The notes: generated by a model not told the origin, from the letters alone. Shown: positions 48,998-61,875, counted from the first letter of the stretch. The stretch is 64,000 nucleotides of DNA from Candidatus Paraburkholderia kirkii (GCA_001189345.1 LFKV01000021.1:16115-80114), one strand, 5' to 3'. A program made the numbers and translations.

Positions 48998-50914
48998 ATG
49001 TACGACCTGCTGAAATCCATCGACGATCCGGCCGATTTGCGCGCCCTCGATCGACGCCAACTGCAACCGCTCACCGACGAACTGCGGGCCTACGTGCTCG
49101 ACAGCGTGTCGCAGACGGGCGGGCATCTGTCGTCCAATCTGGGCACGGTCGAGCTGACGATCGCGCTGCACTACGTGTTCGATACGCCCAATGACCGCAT
49201 CGTCTGGGACGTCGGCCATCAGACCTATCCGCACAAGATCCTGACCGGCCGCCGCGACCGGATGCCCGGGCTGCGCCAGCTCGGCGGCATCTCCGGCTTC
49301 CCGCGCCGCAGCGAATCCGAATACGACACCTTCGGCACCGCGCATTCGAGCACGTCGATTTCGGCGGCGCTCGGCATGGTGGTCGCCAACAAGCTGCAGG
49401 GCAACAACCGCTATTCGATCGCCGTGATCGGCGACGGCGCGATGACCGCCGGCATGGCCTTCGAGGCGATGAACAACGCGGGCGTCGCCGACGACCTGCC
49501 GCTGCTTGTCATCCTGAACGACAACGACATGTCGATTTCTCCGCCCGTGGGCGCGCTGAATCGCCATCTTGCGCGGCTGATGTCGGGCCGCTTCTATGCC
49601 GCGGCGCGCGCCGGCGTCGAGCGCGTGCTGCGCGCCGCGCCGCCCATGCTCGACCTCGCGCGCAAGCTCGAGGAGCACGCCAAGGGCATGATCGTGCCGG
49701 CCACGCTGTTCGAGGAGTTCGGCTTCAACTACATCGGGCCGATCGACGGCCACGATCTCGATTCGCTGATCCCGACGCTGCAGAACATCAAGGAACTGCG
49801 CGGCCCGCAATTCCTACACGTCGTGACGAAAAAGGGTCAGGGCTACAAGCTCGCCGAAGCCGATCCCGTGCTCTATCACGGCCCGGGCAAGTTCAATCCG
49901 GCCGAGGGCATCAAGCCGTCGACGTCGCCGTCGAAGAAGACCTACACGCAGGTCTTCGGCGAATGGCTGTGCGACGCCGCCGCGCAAGACTCGCGCGTGG
50001 TCGGCATCACGCCGGCGATGCGCGAGGGCTCCGGCATGGTCGAGTTCGAAAAGCGCTTCCCGGCTCGTTACTTCGACGTCGGCATCGCGGAGCAGCACGC
50101 GGTCACCTTCGCGGGTGGGCTGGCTGCGGACGGCATGAAGCCGGTCGTCGCGATCTATTCGACCTTCCTGCAGCGCGCGTACGACCAGCTGATCCACGAT
50201 GTTGCGCTGCAAAATCTGCCGGTCGTGTTCGCGATCGACCGCGCGGGCCTCGTCGGCGCGGACGGCGCGACGCACGCGGGCAACTACGATTTCGCGTTCC
50301 TGCGCTGCATCCCGAACATGACCGTGATGGCCGCTTCGGACGAAAACGAGTGCCGTCAGATGCTCTATACGGCGCTTCAGCAGCCGAATCCGACGGCGGT
50401 GCGCTATCCGCGCGGCGCCGGCACCGGCGTGGCCACCGTCAAGCAGATGACCGCGATTCCCGTCGGCCGCGGCGAGATCCGCCGTGAGTCGTCGCAGAAG
50501 CTCGGCTCGGGCAAGCGCATCGCGATTTGCGCGTTCGGCACGATGGTCGCGCCGTCGCTCGCGGCGGCCGAAGCGCTCGATCTGACCGTCGCCAACATGC
50601 GCTTCGTGAAGCCGATCGACGCCGATCTGCTGCGCGAGCTCGCCGCGACGCATGACGCCATCGTGACGGTCGAAGAAGGCGCGATCATGGGCGGCGCGGG
50701 TTCGGCATGCGTGGAAGCGCTGCTCGCGAGCTCGATCGTGAAGCCCGTGCTGCAGCTCGGTCTGCCCGATACCTTCATCGATCACGGCGATCCCGCCAAG
50801 CTGCTCGCGAGCGTGGGACTGGATGCGTCCGGCATCGCCCGCTCGATCCGCGAGCGCTTCCTCGACGCCGTCGAAAGCGCGCACGCAGGCAAGCTGACCA
50901 AGCGCGTCGCCTGA
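48998..50914 (+). CDS. dxs: 1-deoxy-D-xylulose-5-phosphate synthase
   Basis: First enzyme of the MEP isoprenoid pathway: pyruvate plus glyceraldehyde 3-phosphate to DXP. It is a thiamine-diphosphate enzyme of 638 residues. [18 protein letters not shown] carries the conserved His, [18 protein letters not shown] the Mg-binding G-D-G motif, and the transketolase pyrimidine domain has [18 protein letters not shown] with the catalytic Glu. The start at 48998 gives [17 protein letters not shown]. Intact and 87 bases after ispA. Confidence 0.97.
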   Translation: MYDLLKSIDDPADLRALDRRQLQPLTDELRAYVLDSVSQTGGHLSSNLGTVELTIALHYVFDTPNDRIVWDVGHQTYPHKILTGRRDRMPGLRQLGGISGFPRRSESEYDTFGTAHSSTSISAALGMVVANKLQGNNRYSIAVIGDGAMTAGMAFEAMNNAGVADDLPLLVILNDNDMSISPPVGALNRHLARLMSGRFYAAARAGVERVLRAAPPMLDLARKLEEHAKGMIVPATLFEEFGFNYIGPIDGHDLDSLIPTLQNIKELRGPQFLHVVTKKGQGYKLAEADPVLYHGPGKFNPAEGIKPSTSPSKKTYTQVFGEWLCDAAAQDSRVVGITPAMREGSGMVEFEKRFPARYFDVGIAEQHAVTFAGGLAADGMKPVVAIYSTFLQRAYDQLIHDVALQNLPVVFAIDRAGLVGADGATHAGNYDFAFLRCIPNMTVMAASDENECRQMLYTALQQPNPTAVRYPRGAGTGVATVKQMTAIPVGRGEIRRESSQKLGSGKRIAICAFGTMVAPSLAAAEALDLTVANMRFVKPIDADLLRELAATHDAIVTVEEGAIMGGAGSACVEALLASSIVKPVLQLGLPDTFIDHGDPAKLLASVGLDASGIARSIRERFLDAVESAHAGKLTKRVA

Positions 50915-50966
50915 CGCATCACGCTCGAACGGCGCGCTCGGGGTGCGCCGTGCGGCAACGCTTTGG

Positions 50967-50998
50967 CACACGGCGCGGGCCTCAATCCGCGCCGTGTG
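50967..50998. repeat. Perfect 12-bp inverted repeat upstream of folE2
   Basis: CACACGGCGCGG (50967-50978), an 8-base loop, and the exact complement (50987-50998). No T run follows. It could be a weak dxs terminator or a leader structure for folE2. Confidence 0.6.
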
Positions 50999-51058
50999 CG
51001 CTTCAACGTTTCGAACCGCTCGCGTGCGGCATGACGCGCGGCACATAAGGACAAACAA

Positions 51059-51358
51059 ATGAATCAGATGAATCCCGCCTTCGTGATGCCCGACGTTCAA
51101 AGCACGCCCGACACGCGCCAGATCGCGATTTCCCGCGTCGGCGTGAAGGGTGTGCGGCATCCGCTGTCGGTGCGCACGCGGGACGGCGTGCAGCCGAGCG
51201 TCGGTGTGTGGAATCTCGACGTGCATCTGCCCGCCGAACAGAAGGGCACGCACATGTCGCGCTTCGTCGCGTACGTGCTCGAAGCGGAGAACTTCGAGTC
51301 GATCCACAATCACAGCGCCTACGCGGTGATCGAGCGGGACAAGCGCCGCGACGCATGA
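51059..51358 (+). pseudogene. folE2: GTP cyclohydrolase FolE2 with a large in-frame internal deletion
   Basis: Starts normally ([20 protein letters not shown] ... [19 protein letters not shown]), then jumps directly to the family's C-terminus ([26 protein letters not shown]). The full protein has about 270 residues; 99 remain. The missing middle includes the zinc/substrate-binding Cys and Glu positions (the S-L-C-P-C-S segment), so folate/queuosine precursor synthesis through this protein is abolished. The joint lies at TTCGTCGCG around 51264-51272, a sequence likely shared by both original flanks. Frame and stop are kept. It follows dxs in the same direction, as in other Burkholderia. Confidence 0.93.
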
Positions 51359-51366
51359 GCCGTCTT

Positions 51367-52263
51367 TCAGGCAAGCGCCGTTTCCGATGAAACGTGCGCT
51401 TCCCGCACGGAAGCCATCACCAGCGACGCCAGCCGTTCGACCGGCGGCGAGGCGCTCCCCGACGCGCGATGCAGCGCCAGCGGAATCGAAGGCAATGCCG
51501 ACAAGCCGGATTCGTCGGCATCGAGCGCGCGCACGGTCGACGGCAATCCGTAGGTTGTGCGCACGGTCACGCCGAGACCGGCTGCCGCTGCCGCCCACAA
51601 TCCCGACAAGCTCGGGCTCGTAAACGCGCAACCTGCCATTTGATGCCCGCGCGGTCGAGCGCCGCGCTGTGAAAGAGGCAGGGCCGGTCGAACGCGATGA
51701 GCGGCAGCGGCTCGCCGGAATCGTACCGCCAGGGCACCGCCGCCGATGCGATCCAGCGCATCGGCGGCGCGGCGATCATGGCGGCGTTGCGTTCGTCCGT
51801 CACGCCGCTCGCGCCCCAGATGAGCGAGGTCCAGCTGCCCGGTGTCGATGCGCTCCAGCAGCTCAGTTTTGCGCGCCACCCGCGCTTCGATCCGCACCTT
51901 CGGATGCGCCCGCGCGAAGCGCCCGAGCACATCCGGCAGCACGATTTCGCCGAAATCCTCCTGCAAGCCGAGCCGGATCCAGCCTTCCAGATCGACGCCG
52001 CGGACCGCCACGGCGGCTTCGTCGTTCAGCTCCACGAGGCGCCGCGCGTAGCCGAGCATCACTTCACCCGCGTCCGTGAGCGCGAGCCCGCGCCCGGATT
52101 TGCGAAACAGCGCCGTGCCGGCCTGTTCCTCCAGCTTGCGGATCTGCGCGCTCACGGCCAAAGTCGAGCGCCCGACGCGATCCGCCGCCTTCGCGAAACT
52201 GCCGAGGTCCATGCCCGCGACGAAGCTGCGCAGCACCGCGAGATCGAATGTCGTCTGGCTCAT
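51367..52263 (-). pseudogene. LysR-family regulator, frameshifted
   Basis: Begins at 52263: FDLAVLRSFVAGMDLGSFAKAADRVGRSTLAVSAQIRKLEEQAG, the LysR winged helix-turn-helix. The effector domain starts in frame (GWIRLGLQEDFGEIVLPDVL) but shifts near 51815. The next frame has SGEPLPLIAFDRPCLFHSAALDRAG, and it shifts back near 51625 to LWAAAAAGLGVTVRTTYGLPSTV. The pair of indels leaves the ends in register but scrambles about 60 residues. It is divergent from the MFS gene, which it probably controlled. Confidence 0.88.
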
Positions 52264-52368
52264 GGCAATCGTCCTGATTTTCAGAATGATGAATGAAAAA
52301 CTTTGTGATTTTCAGGATGATCCTAAGCCGTCAGACTGGTCGCAGTCAAATTCCAAATGGACTGCGCG

Positions 52369-53611
52369 ATGGCTACTCCCCTCGTATTGAAGTCGAAAAA
52401 AGCGTCCGCGCTCGGCGGCGGACATCGCTGGAAGGTGCTTGGCGTCGGCGTCGCGGCCAACGCGAGCTTTTCGGCTGCGGCGGCCGGCATCCCGACGACG
52501 GCCGTCTGGCTGCGCAGCGGCTATCACCTGAGCAACGGCGAACTGGAGCTCGTGCTCGGCGCGCTCGGTCTGGGCGTCGCGCTTTCGGAATTGCCATGGG
52601 GCGTGCTGACGGACCGCTGGGGCGATCGTCCCGTGCTGCTGACGGGGCTGCTGTCCACGGCGGCCGTGCTCGTCGCGATGAGCCTCTTCGCGGTGCCGTC
52701 GGCGGCCACGCTCGGCTGGTTCGTCTTTGCGATGTGCGTGCTGGGTCTGTTGGGCGGCAGCGTCAACGGTTCGAGCGGGCGCGCGGTGATGGCCTGGTTC
52801 GGAGAAGGCGAGCGCGGCCTCGCGATGAGCATCCGCCAGACCGCGGTGCCGCTCGGCGGCGGCATCGGGGCGGCGTTGCTGTCGTGGCTGGCTTCGTCGC
52901 ATGGATTCGCGCCGGTGTTCGGCGCACTGGCGGCGATGTGCGCCGCATCCGGCGCGTTCGCCTGGCGCTGGCTGCATGAGCCGCCGGGCGCGACGCATCG
53001 TGCGGCGCGAAACGAGGGCGCCGCGCCGCTGAGGAACCCGGTGGTCTGGCGCGTCGTGCTCGGCATAGGCATCCTGTGCGTGCCGCAGTTCGCGGTGCTG
53101 ACGTTCGCGACCGTCTTCCTGCACGATGCCGCCCGTTTCGGCGTGAGCGCGATCAGCGCGACGATGGGCGCCGTCCAGCTCGGCGCCATGGCGATGCGCG
53201 TCTGGAGCGGCCGTCACACCGATCGTCGTGGCAACCAGCGCGCGTACCTGCGGATATCCGTGATCGTGGCTTCGGCTTCGTTCGGCGCGCAGGCGCCTTG
53301 GCCGCTCGCGGCGATGCTCGTGTTCGCGGGCGTATGCGTATCGGCGTGGCACGGCGTCGCGTACACCGAACTGGCGACGCTCGCCGGCACCGCCCGCGCC
53401 GGCACCGCGCTCGGCATGGCGAACACGGCCGTCTATGCGGGTTTTCTTCCTCACGCCGCTCGTGATTCCCCATGTGCTCGCTGCCGGATCCTGGGCTATC
53501 GTGTGGCTCGTGGCGGGCGTGTGCGCGTCGCTCGCATGGCCGTTGTTTCCGAAGCCCGCGCGACATTCAACTGGCAATCCGACTCTCGAATGCCAGGAGC
53601 GCTCACCTTGA
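52369..53611 (+). pseudogene. Major facilitator superfamily transporter, frameshifted
   Basis: Twelve-helix MFS exporter or permease. The loop motif between helices 2 and 3 is GVLTDRWGDRPVLL (G-x3-D-R-x-G-R-R type). Helices include LLGGSVNGSSGRAVMAWFGEGERGLAMSIRQTAVPLGGGIGAAL. The frame shifts near 53444 and the last two helices (LTPLVIPHVLAAGSWAIVWLVAGVCASL) lie in another frame, to TGA 53609-53611. ATG 52357 is an alternative start. It is divergent from a LysR gene. Confidence 0.87.
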
Positions 53612-54232
53612 TCCTGATCGGCTAGTACGATTCCCCGTTCGTGCGGCGCGTTGCCATCGCGCTGAATCTCTACGGCATGGCGTACGAGCATCGCCCGTGG
53701 TCGGTATTCGGCGATGCCGACAAGATTGCGCCTTTCAATCCGCTGATCCGCATGCCGACGCTCGTGCTCGACTCGGGCGACGCGCTGATCGAAAGCGCGA
53801 TGATCCTCGACTATCTCGATGAACGAGCGGGCGACGCGCGCGCGATGATCGCGTCGGGCGGGCCCGAGCGTCGTCAGGCACTGAAGATCTGCGCGCTCGC
53901 GACGGGTCTCGCCGACAAGGCAGTCGCCCTCATGTACGAACGCGTGATGCACAAGGAGAAGTCGCCGCAGTGGGTCGAGCGCTGCATGGGTCAGGTCGAG
54001 CGTGTATTGAATGCCCTGGAAGCGGACCGCGCCGCGCGCCCGACGCCCTACTGGTTCGGCGATGCGATTGGCCACGCGGGCATCGCCGTGGCTTGCGCGC
54101 TGCGCTTCGCGCGAGGCGCATCCGGAGATTTTCTCGTCGACGCGCTGGCCGACGCTCGTCGGCCATAGCGACCGCGGCGAGACGCTGGCGGTCTTCGAAT
54201 CGATCGTGCAGCCGTTGAATCCGCCGAGATAA
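53608..54232 (+). pseudogene. Glutathione S-transferase-family protein, nonsense codon and frameshift
   Basis: The likely TTG start at 53608 overlaps the MFS stop, with AGGAG 8 bases upstream. The protein reads LILIG, then TAG (53623-53625), then YDSPFVRRVAIALNLYGMAYEHRPWSVFGDADKIAPFNPLIRMPTLVLDSGDALIESAMILDYLDE, a thioredoxin-like GST N-domain. Relatives have Gln or Ser before Y-D/x-S-P-F/Y, so the stop is probably a CAG-to-TAG change. A shift near 54112 sends the end (FSSTRWPTLVGHSDRGETLAVFESIVQPLNPP) into another frame. Confidence 0.86.
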
Positions 54233-54248
54233 GCGTCGGGCGCGGGGT

Positions 54249-55280
<1,032 letters not shown>

Positions 55281-55379
55281 GGGAGTGACACTCAAAAGGG
55301 ATCAAAAGTATAGCAGCGCCGGGCTCGGCACGTTTTGCCGTCCGAAGCGCATCGGGGCGCAGCGGTTAAAATGCGCTCC

Positions 55380-56621
55380 ATGGAATCCTTCGATATCGCC
55401 GTCATCGGCGCGGGCGCGGCCGGCATGATGTGCGCGGCCGTGGCCGCTCAGTCCGGGCGCCGCGTCGTGTTGATCGACCACGCCGAGCGCCTCGCCGAAA
55501 AAATCCGCATCTCCGGCGGCGGGCGCTGCAACTTCACCAACATCAACGCGCAGCCGGCCAATTTCCTCTCGGCGAACCCGCATTTCTGCCGCTCCGCGCT
55601 CGCGCGCTACACGCCGCGCGATTTTCTCGCGCTGCTCAAGCAGTACCGCGTGAAGTGGTACGAGAAGTGGTACGAGAAGCACAAAGGGCAGCTCTTCTGC
55701 GACGACTCGAGCGAATCGATCATCGGCTTGCTGAAAAGCGAATGCGATGCGGGCGGCGTCGCGTGGCGGCGGCCGGTCGCCGTGCACGAGATCCGCCATG
55801 ACGGCGCGCGCTTCGCTCTCGACACGACCGCGGGCGCGATCGGCGCGGCGGCGCTCGTCATCGCGACGGGCGGCCTGTCGATTCCGAAGATCGGCGCGAC
55901 GGACTTCGGCTACCGCATCGCGAAGCAGTTCGGCCACCGGCTCATCGATACGCGTCCGGCGCTCGTGCCGCTCACGTTCACGTCCGCGGACTGGGCGCCG
56001 TTCGCCGCGCTGTCGGGGCTTTCGCTGCCGGTGCGCATCGCCACGGGCCGCGGCAGGACGCGCGGCGAGTTCGACGAGGACCTGCTGCTCACGCATCGCG
56101 GCGTGTCGGGGCCGGGCGTGCTGCAGATATCGAGCTACTGGAATACGTCCGAGCCGGTTCAGGTCGATCTGCTTCCCGATCTCGACGCGACCAGGTTGCT
56201 GCTCGAAGCGAAAGCGGGCTCGAAGAAGCAGATCGGCAATTTTCTGGCCGAGCACGTGCCCGCGTGCCTCGCGCACGTGTGGCTCGAGGCGCAGCGCGTG
56301 TCAGTCGATGCGCGTCTCACCGATCTCCCCGACCGCACGTTGCGCGCGATCGGCGCGTCGCTGTCGAGCTGGACGCTGACGCCGAGCGGCACCGAGGGCT
56401 ATCGCAAGGCGGAGGTCACGCGCGGCGGCGTCGACACGCGCGAGCTCTCCTCGACGACGACGATGATGAGCGAACGCGTCGCCGGGCTCTATTTCATCGG
56501 CGAGGCGGTGGATGTCACCGGCTGGCTCGGCGGCTACAACTTCCAGTGGGCGTGGGCGTCGGGCGTCGCGGCGGGCAGGGCCGCCGCGGAGTTCGCGCGG
56601 GGCGCCGCCACGGCCGCCTGA
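55380..56621 (+). CDS. HI0933-family NAD(P)/FAD-dependent flavoprotein
   Basis: FAD-binding oxidoreductase of the HI0933/YhiN type. Dinucleotide motif FDIAVIGAGAAGMMCAAVAAQSG, conserved ISGGGRCNFTN, LVIATGGLSIPKIGATDFGY and the C-terminal GLYFIGEAVDVTGWLGGYNFQWAWASG. Intact, but it carries a 12-bp tandem duplication (55652-55675) that makes VKWYEKWYEKHKG instead of a single W-x-EK. The biochemical role of the family is not established. Confidence 0.9.
   Translation: MESFDIAVIGAGAAGMMCAAVAAQSGRRVVLIDHAERLAEKIRISGGGRCNFTNINAQPANFLSANPHFCRSALARYTPRDFLALLKQYRVKWYEKWYEKHKGQLFCDDSSESIIGLLKSECDAGGVAWRRPVAVHEIRHDGARFALDTTAGAIGAAALVIATGGLSIPKIGATDFGYRIAKQFGHRLIDTRPALVPLTFTSADWAPFAALSGLSLPVRIATGRGRTRGEFDEDLLLTHRGVSGPGVLQISSYWNTSEPVQVDLLPDLDATRLLLEAKAGSKKQIGNFLAEHVPACLAHVWLEAQRVSVDARLTDLPDRTLRAIGASLSSWTLTPSGTEGYRKAEVTRGGVDTRELSSTTTMMSERVAGLYFIGEAVDVTGWLGGYNFQWAWASGVAAGRAAAEFARGAATAA
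55652..55675. repeat. 12-bp in-frame tandem duplication
   Basis: GAAGTGGTACGA occurs twice in a row (55652-55663, 55664-55675), adding four residues to the flavoprotein. Confidence 0.92.
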
Positions 56622-56670
56622 ACGCGCCGCACAGGGGTTTTGGCGAGTCTCGAAACGCGAACCCGTTTGC

Positions 56671-56803
56671 TATACTCAGACAGTCATCGGAGGATTCTCT
56701 CCGCTCTGGCTGGCGTGGACAGGTTTGGCGCGGCGCGTCTCGCCGCAACTCGGAAAGGCCCGCTAAAAGTCCCGCTTGAGGAGGCGTTCCCAAGTGGGTT
56801 TTT
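56671..56803 (+). ncRNA. Candidate short transcript or leader with its own terminator, upstream of yqeY
   Basis: A good -10 (TATACT, 56671-56676) in TTTGCTATACTC is followed about 95 bases later by an intrinsic terminator: CCCGCTTG (56771-56778) pairing with CAAGTGGG (56791-56798, one G-U), then TTTTT. A transcript of about 120 bases from near 56683 would contain further G/C hairpins. In related genomes I expect rpsU just before yqeY-dnaG-rpoD; no S21-like sequence is present here. The piece could be a small RNA, an attenuator, or what is left after rpsU was removed. The -35 is weak. Confidence 0.4.
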
Positions 56804-56866
56804 GCTTTCGCGGCCTGGCCGGGCGCCGGCCGGAATCCAAACTTTCGCAATTGCATCGGGTGAACG

Positions 56867-57313
56867 ATGAGCCTCAAAGACCAGATCAACGACGACATGA
56901 AGACTGCCATGCGCGCGCGCGAAACCGAGCGCCTCGGCACGATTCGGCTGCTGCTGGCGGCAATCAAGCAGCGTGAAGTCGACGATCGCGTCACGCTCGA
57001 CGATGCGGGCATTACCGCCGTCGTCGACAAGATGATCAAGCAGCGCAAGGATTCTATCAGTCAGTTCCAGGTCGCCGGCCGCGACGATCTCGTCGCGAAG
57101 GAAAATGCCGAGCTCGCCGTGCTGTCCGCGTACATGCCCGAGCAGCTTTCCGCCGACGCGATCGCCGCCGAGGTTCAGGCGGCAGTCGCCGCGACGGGCG
57201 CCGCCGGCCCGCAGGACATGGGCAAAGTGATGGGCGTGTTGAAGCCGAAGCTCGCGGGCCGTGCGGACATGACCGCCGTTTCGGCGCAGGTCAAGGCCGC
57301 GCTCGCCAAGTAA
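56867..57313 (+). CDS. yqeY: GatB/YqeY-family protein
   Basis: A 148-residue protein resembling the tRNA-binding tail domain of amidotransferase GatB: MSLKDQINDDMKTAMRARETERLGTIRLLLAAIKQREVDDR, then AVVDKMIKQRKDSISQFQVAGRDDLVAKENAELAVLSAYMPEQLS and GPQDMGKVMGVLKPKLAGRADM. Its exact role is unclear. Intact, located between a terminator-like element and dnaG as in other Betaproteobacteria. Confidence 0.93.
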   Translation: MSLKDQINDDMKTAMRARETERLGTIRLLLAAIKQREVDDRVTLDDAGITAVVDKMIKQRKDSISQFQVAGRDDLVAKENAELAVLSAYMPEQLSADAIAAEVQAAVAATGAAGPQDMGKVMGVLKPKLAGRADMTAVSAQVKAALAK

Positions 57314-57346
57314 GGCCGCCGATCAACCCGAGCCGCTGACTGATCG

Positions 57347-59239
57347 GTGATCCCGCACGCATTCCTGCAGGACCTGCTCAACCGCGTCGATATCGTCGAC
57401 GTGGTGGGCCGCTACGTCCAGCTGAAAAAGGGCGGCGCGAACTTCATGGGCCTCTGTCCGTTTCACAACGAGAAGAGCCCGTCGTTCACGGTCAGCCCGA
57501 CCAAGCAGTTCTATCACTGCTTCGGCTGCGGCGCACACGGCACCGCCATCGGCTTTCTCATGGAGCACACCGGGCTAACGTTTCCCGAGGCCGTCAAGGA
57601 GCTCGCCCAGGGCGCGGGATTGACGGTGCCGCAGGAGTCTTCTCCGGGCTTCCGCGGCGGCAGCGGCGGCGACGCCGGATATGCGAACGCGCCGAGCAAG
57701 GCCGTGAGCGTGGCGCTCACGGACGTCATGCAGACCGCCTGCGATTTCTACCGCAAGCAATTACGCGGCGCGCCGAACGCGATCGCTTATCTCAAGAAGC
57801 GCGGACTGACCGGCGAGATCGCCGCGTGCTTCGGCCTGGGCTACGCGCCGGACGGCTGGCAGAATCTGGAAGCGGCGTTTCCCGATTATGGGGATGAAAA
57901 TCTCGTGGAAGCGGGCCTCGTGATCGTCAGCGAAAAGACAGATTCGCAGGGCCAGGCGCGGCGCTATGATCGCTTCCGCGAACGCGTGATGTTCCCCATC
58001 CGCAACGTGAAGGGCAACGTGATCGGCTTCGGCGGCCGCGTGCTCGACGGCGGCGAGCCGAAATACCTGAATTCCCCGGAAACGCCGCTGTTCAGCAAAG
58101 GGAGCGAGCTCTACGGGCTGTTCGAGGCGCGCTTCGCGATTCGTGAACTAGGCTACGCGCTCGTCGTCGAAGGCTATATGGACGTGGTGGCGTTGGCGCA
58201 GCTCGGCTTCGCCAACGCCGTCGCGACGCTCGGCACGGCCTGCACGCCGATTCACGTGCAGAAGCTCTTTCGTCAGACGGATACCGTGGTATTCAGCTTC
58301 GACGGCGATTCGGCCGGCCGCCGCGCGGCGCGCCGCGCGCTCGAGGCGGCGTTGCCGCACGCGGGGGACAATCGCACGATCAAGTTCCTCTTCCTGCCGA
58401 ACGAGCACGATCCGGACAGCTACGTGCGCGAGTTCGGCACGGACGGATTCGGCGAGCAGGTCGATCGCGCGATGCCGCTGTCGCAATTCCTGCTGAACGA
58501 GGTGCTCAACGACAAGGAACTGGAGCAGCCCGAAGGCCGCGCGAAGGCGCTTTTCGACGCGAAGCCGCTGCTGCAGGCGCTGCCGGCGAATGCGCTGCGG
58601 GTGCAGATCCTGCATATGCTCGCGGACCGGCTGGATACGCCGTTCGCCGAGATCGCCGCGCTGTGCGACATCGATTCTCGCGCGGCCGCCGTCGCGCGCG
58701 CGAACGTGCCGAAGAGCGAGCGCCGCCGCGTAACCGGTCAGGAGCAGCGCGCGCTGCGCAATCTGGTGATGTACCCGGGCATCGCGGTATCGCTCGATGA
58801 GGAAGGCGAACGCACGCTTGTGACGATGACCGAGCACGGCGAACTCTTCGGCGAGGTGATTGGTCACGCGCGCGAACTGGGCGGCGAGGCGGAATTCCAA
58901 ATGCTGTCGGACGTCTTGAGAAATGCAGCAAATGCGCCCACGTACGAAGATATATTCCAGGAAATTCTCGCCTATGATGAAAACGTTCGCGATCTGCTGA
59001 TGCGCGATCCGTCCGACGAGGACGCGGCGCAGCGAGTGGCGGAGCAGAAGCGTCTGCTTGCGGAGGAGTTGCAGGCGACGGTCCTGAAGTTGCGGCACGA
59101 CAGTTATCGCGCGCGTCTCGACCAGCTGGCGCGGCAATCGAGTCTGTCGGCGGAAGAGGTCGCGGAGTTTTCGGATCTGTCCGCGCGGGTCGCGCAGATC
59201 AAGGCGGGACGGGCCGCGGGCCAGGGCGGCGGAAGGTGA
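57347..59239 (+). CDS. dnaG: DNA primase
   Basis: Synthesises RNA primers at the replication fork. GTG start at 57347 (VIPHAFLQDLLNRVDIVDVVGRYV). The N-terminal zinc ribbon has C-P-F-H-N-E-K-S-P-S-F and YHCFGCGAHG at about 40-65. The catalytic core includes GFGGRVLDGGEPKYLNSPETPLFSKG, and the TOPRIM domain ALVVEGYMDVVALAQLGF (Glu) with FSFDGDSAGRRAARR (Asp-x-Asp). The C-terminal part binds DnaB. 630 residues, intact. Confidence 0.97.
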   Translation: MIPHAFLQDLLNRVDIVDVVGRYVQLKKGGANFMGLCPFHNEKSPSFTVSPTKQFYHCFGCGAHGTAIGFLMEHTGLTFPEAVKELAQGAGLTVPQESSPGFRGGSGGDAGYANAPSKAVSVALTDVMQTACDFYRKQLRGAPNAIAYLKKRGLTGEIAACFGLGYAPDGWQNLEAAFPDYGDENLVEAGLVIVSEKTDSQGQARRYDRFRERVMFPIRNVKGNVIGFGGRVLDGGEPKYLNSPETPLFSKGSELYGLFEARFAIRELGYALVVEGYMDVVALAQLGFANAVATLGTACTPIHVQKLFRQTDTVVFSFDGDSAGRRAARRALEAALPHAGDNRTIKFLFLPNEHDPDSYVREFGTDGFGEQVDRAMPLSQFLLNEVLNDKELEQPEGRAKALFDAKPLLQALPANALRVQILHMLADRLDTPFAEIAALCDIDSRAAAVARANVPKSERRRVTGQEQRALRNLVMYPGIAVSLDEEGERTLVTMTEHGELFGEVIGHARELGGEAEFQMLSDVLRNAANAPTYEDIFQEILAYDENVRDLLMRDPSDEDAAQRVAEQKRLLAEELQATVLKLRHDSYRARLDQLARQSSLSAEEVAEFSDLSARVAQIKAGRAAGQGGGR

Positions 59240-59241
59240 AA

Positions 59242-59250
59242 TGCTATAAT
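59242..59250 (+). promoter_or_regulatory. Extended -10 promoter for rpoD
   Basis: TGCTATAAT (59242-59250) is a perfect extended -10 element (TGnTATAAT), starting just after the dnaG stop. No good -35 is seen upstream, which extended -10 promoters tolerate. It would give a leader of about 480 bases before rpoD. Confidence 0.7.
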
Positions 59251-59732
59251 AAAAAGTTCAAAACGAATTGCTTTTTGTCAATCGTTTTAGCGTTTTGGCT
59301 GTTGTTAAACGACGATGCGCGGCAACCGGTCGAATGATCGCCAGCGCGTCTGGCAAGGGGCGCTTGGGGCGTTTGAGCGGGGTTGTATACAGGTCGGCGC
59401 GGGTTGGCCGGCCCGGAAAGAGGTAGAGGCAGGCTAGGCTGGCTGAATCGGCTGTGCGGATGCGGTATTGCGCGGTTTTACGTGGCGCAGCCCGCATAAA
59501 TCAAACGAAACGGACGGAAAGGCACGCCGACGAACAGACGGGCGCAAGGGAAGCGGTTGCTATTGTGGTGAGGAGTGGTGAGGAGTGGTGAGGACGAGGA
59601 AGCGATTCATGCTCGTTGAATTTGCGATGGCGCCCCGGGCAGGGCACGCAGGACGAATCAGCGTGCGCGTATTGGGTATTCACGGTTCCATCGGCTATTA
59701 TCCAGCAGCCGCGAGTCGAGACTAAAGCCAGT
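59251..59732. other. Long leader region upstream of rpoD
   Basis: About 480 bases with no gene. The first 60 bases are AT-rich (AAAAAGTTCAAAACGAATTG). A 10-bp unit AGGAGTGGTG is tandemly repeated at 59565-59593. An upstream in-frame ATG at 59616 could extend RpoD but gives unusual sequence, so I treat it as leader. Confidence 0.5.
59565..59593. repeat. 10-bp tandem repeat in the rpoD leader
   Basis: AGGAGTGGTG at 59571-59580 and 59581-59590, flanked by partial copies (GTGGTG before, AGG after). It resembles repeated purine-rich ribosome-site-like sequence and may affect leader structure. Confidence 0.88.
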
Positions 59733-61787
<2,055 letters not shown>

Positions 61788-61875
61788 TGGGACGGGCGGG
61801 CTTGTGTTGCGAGGCGTTGTGAGGCAAACTTGCTACCCTTCGAGAGCCGCGTAGCGCAATGTTCGGATGTGACGG

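Noticed and set aside
56683..56803. Signal-recognition-particle (4.5S) RNA at the candidate small transcript
   Set aside because: It lacks the conserved GGAAGCAGCC-type tetraloop region of bacterial SRP RNA.
59565..59593. Possible CRISPR-like array in the rpoD leader
   Set aside because: Units are 10 bp, directly adjacent, with no spacers and no cas genes; a simple tandem repeat.
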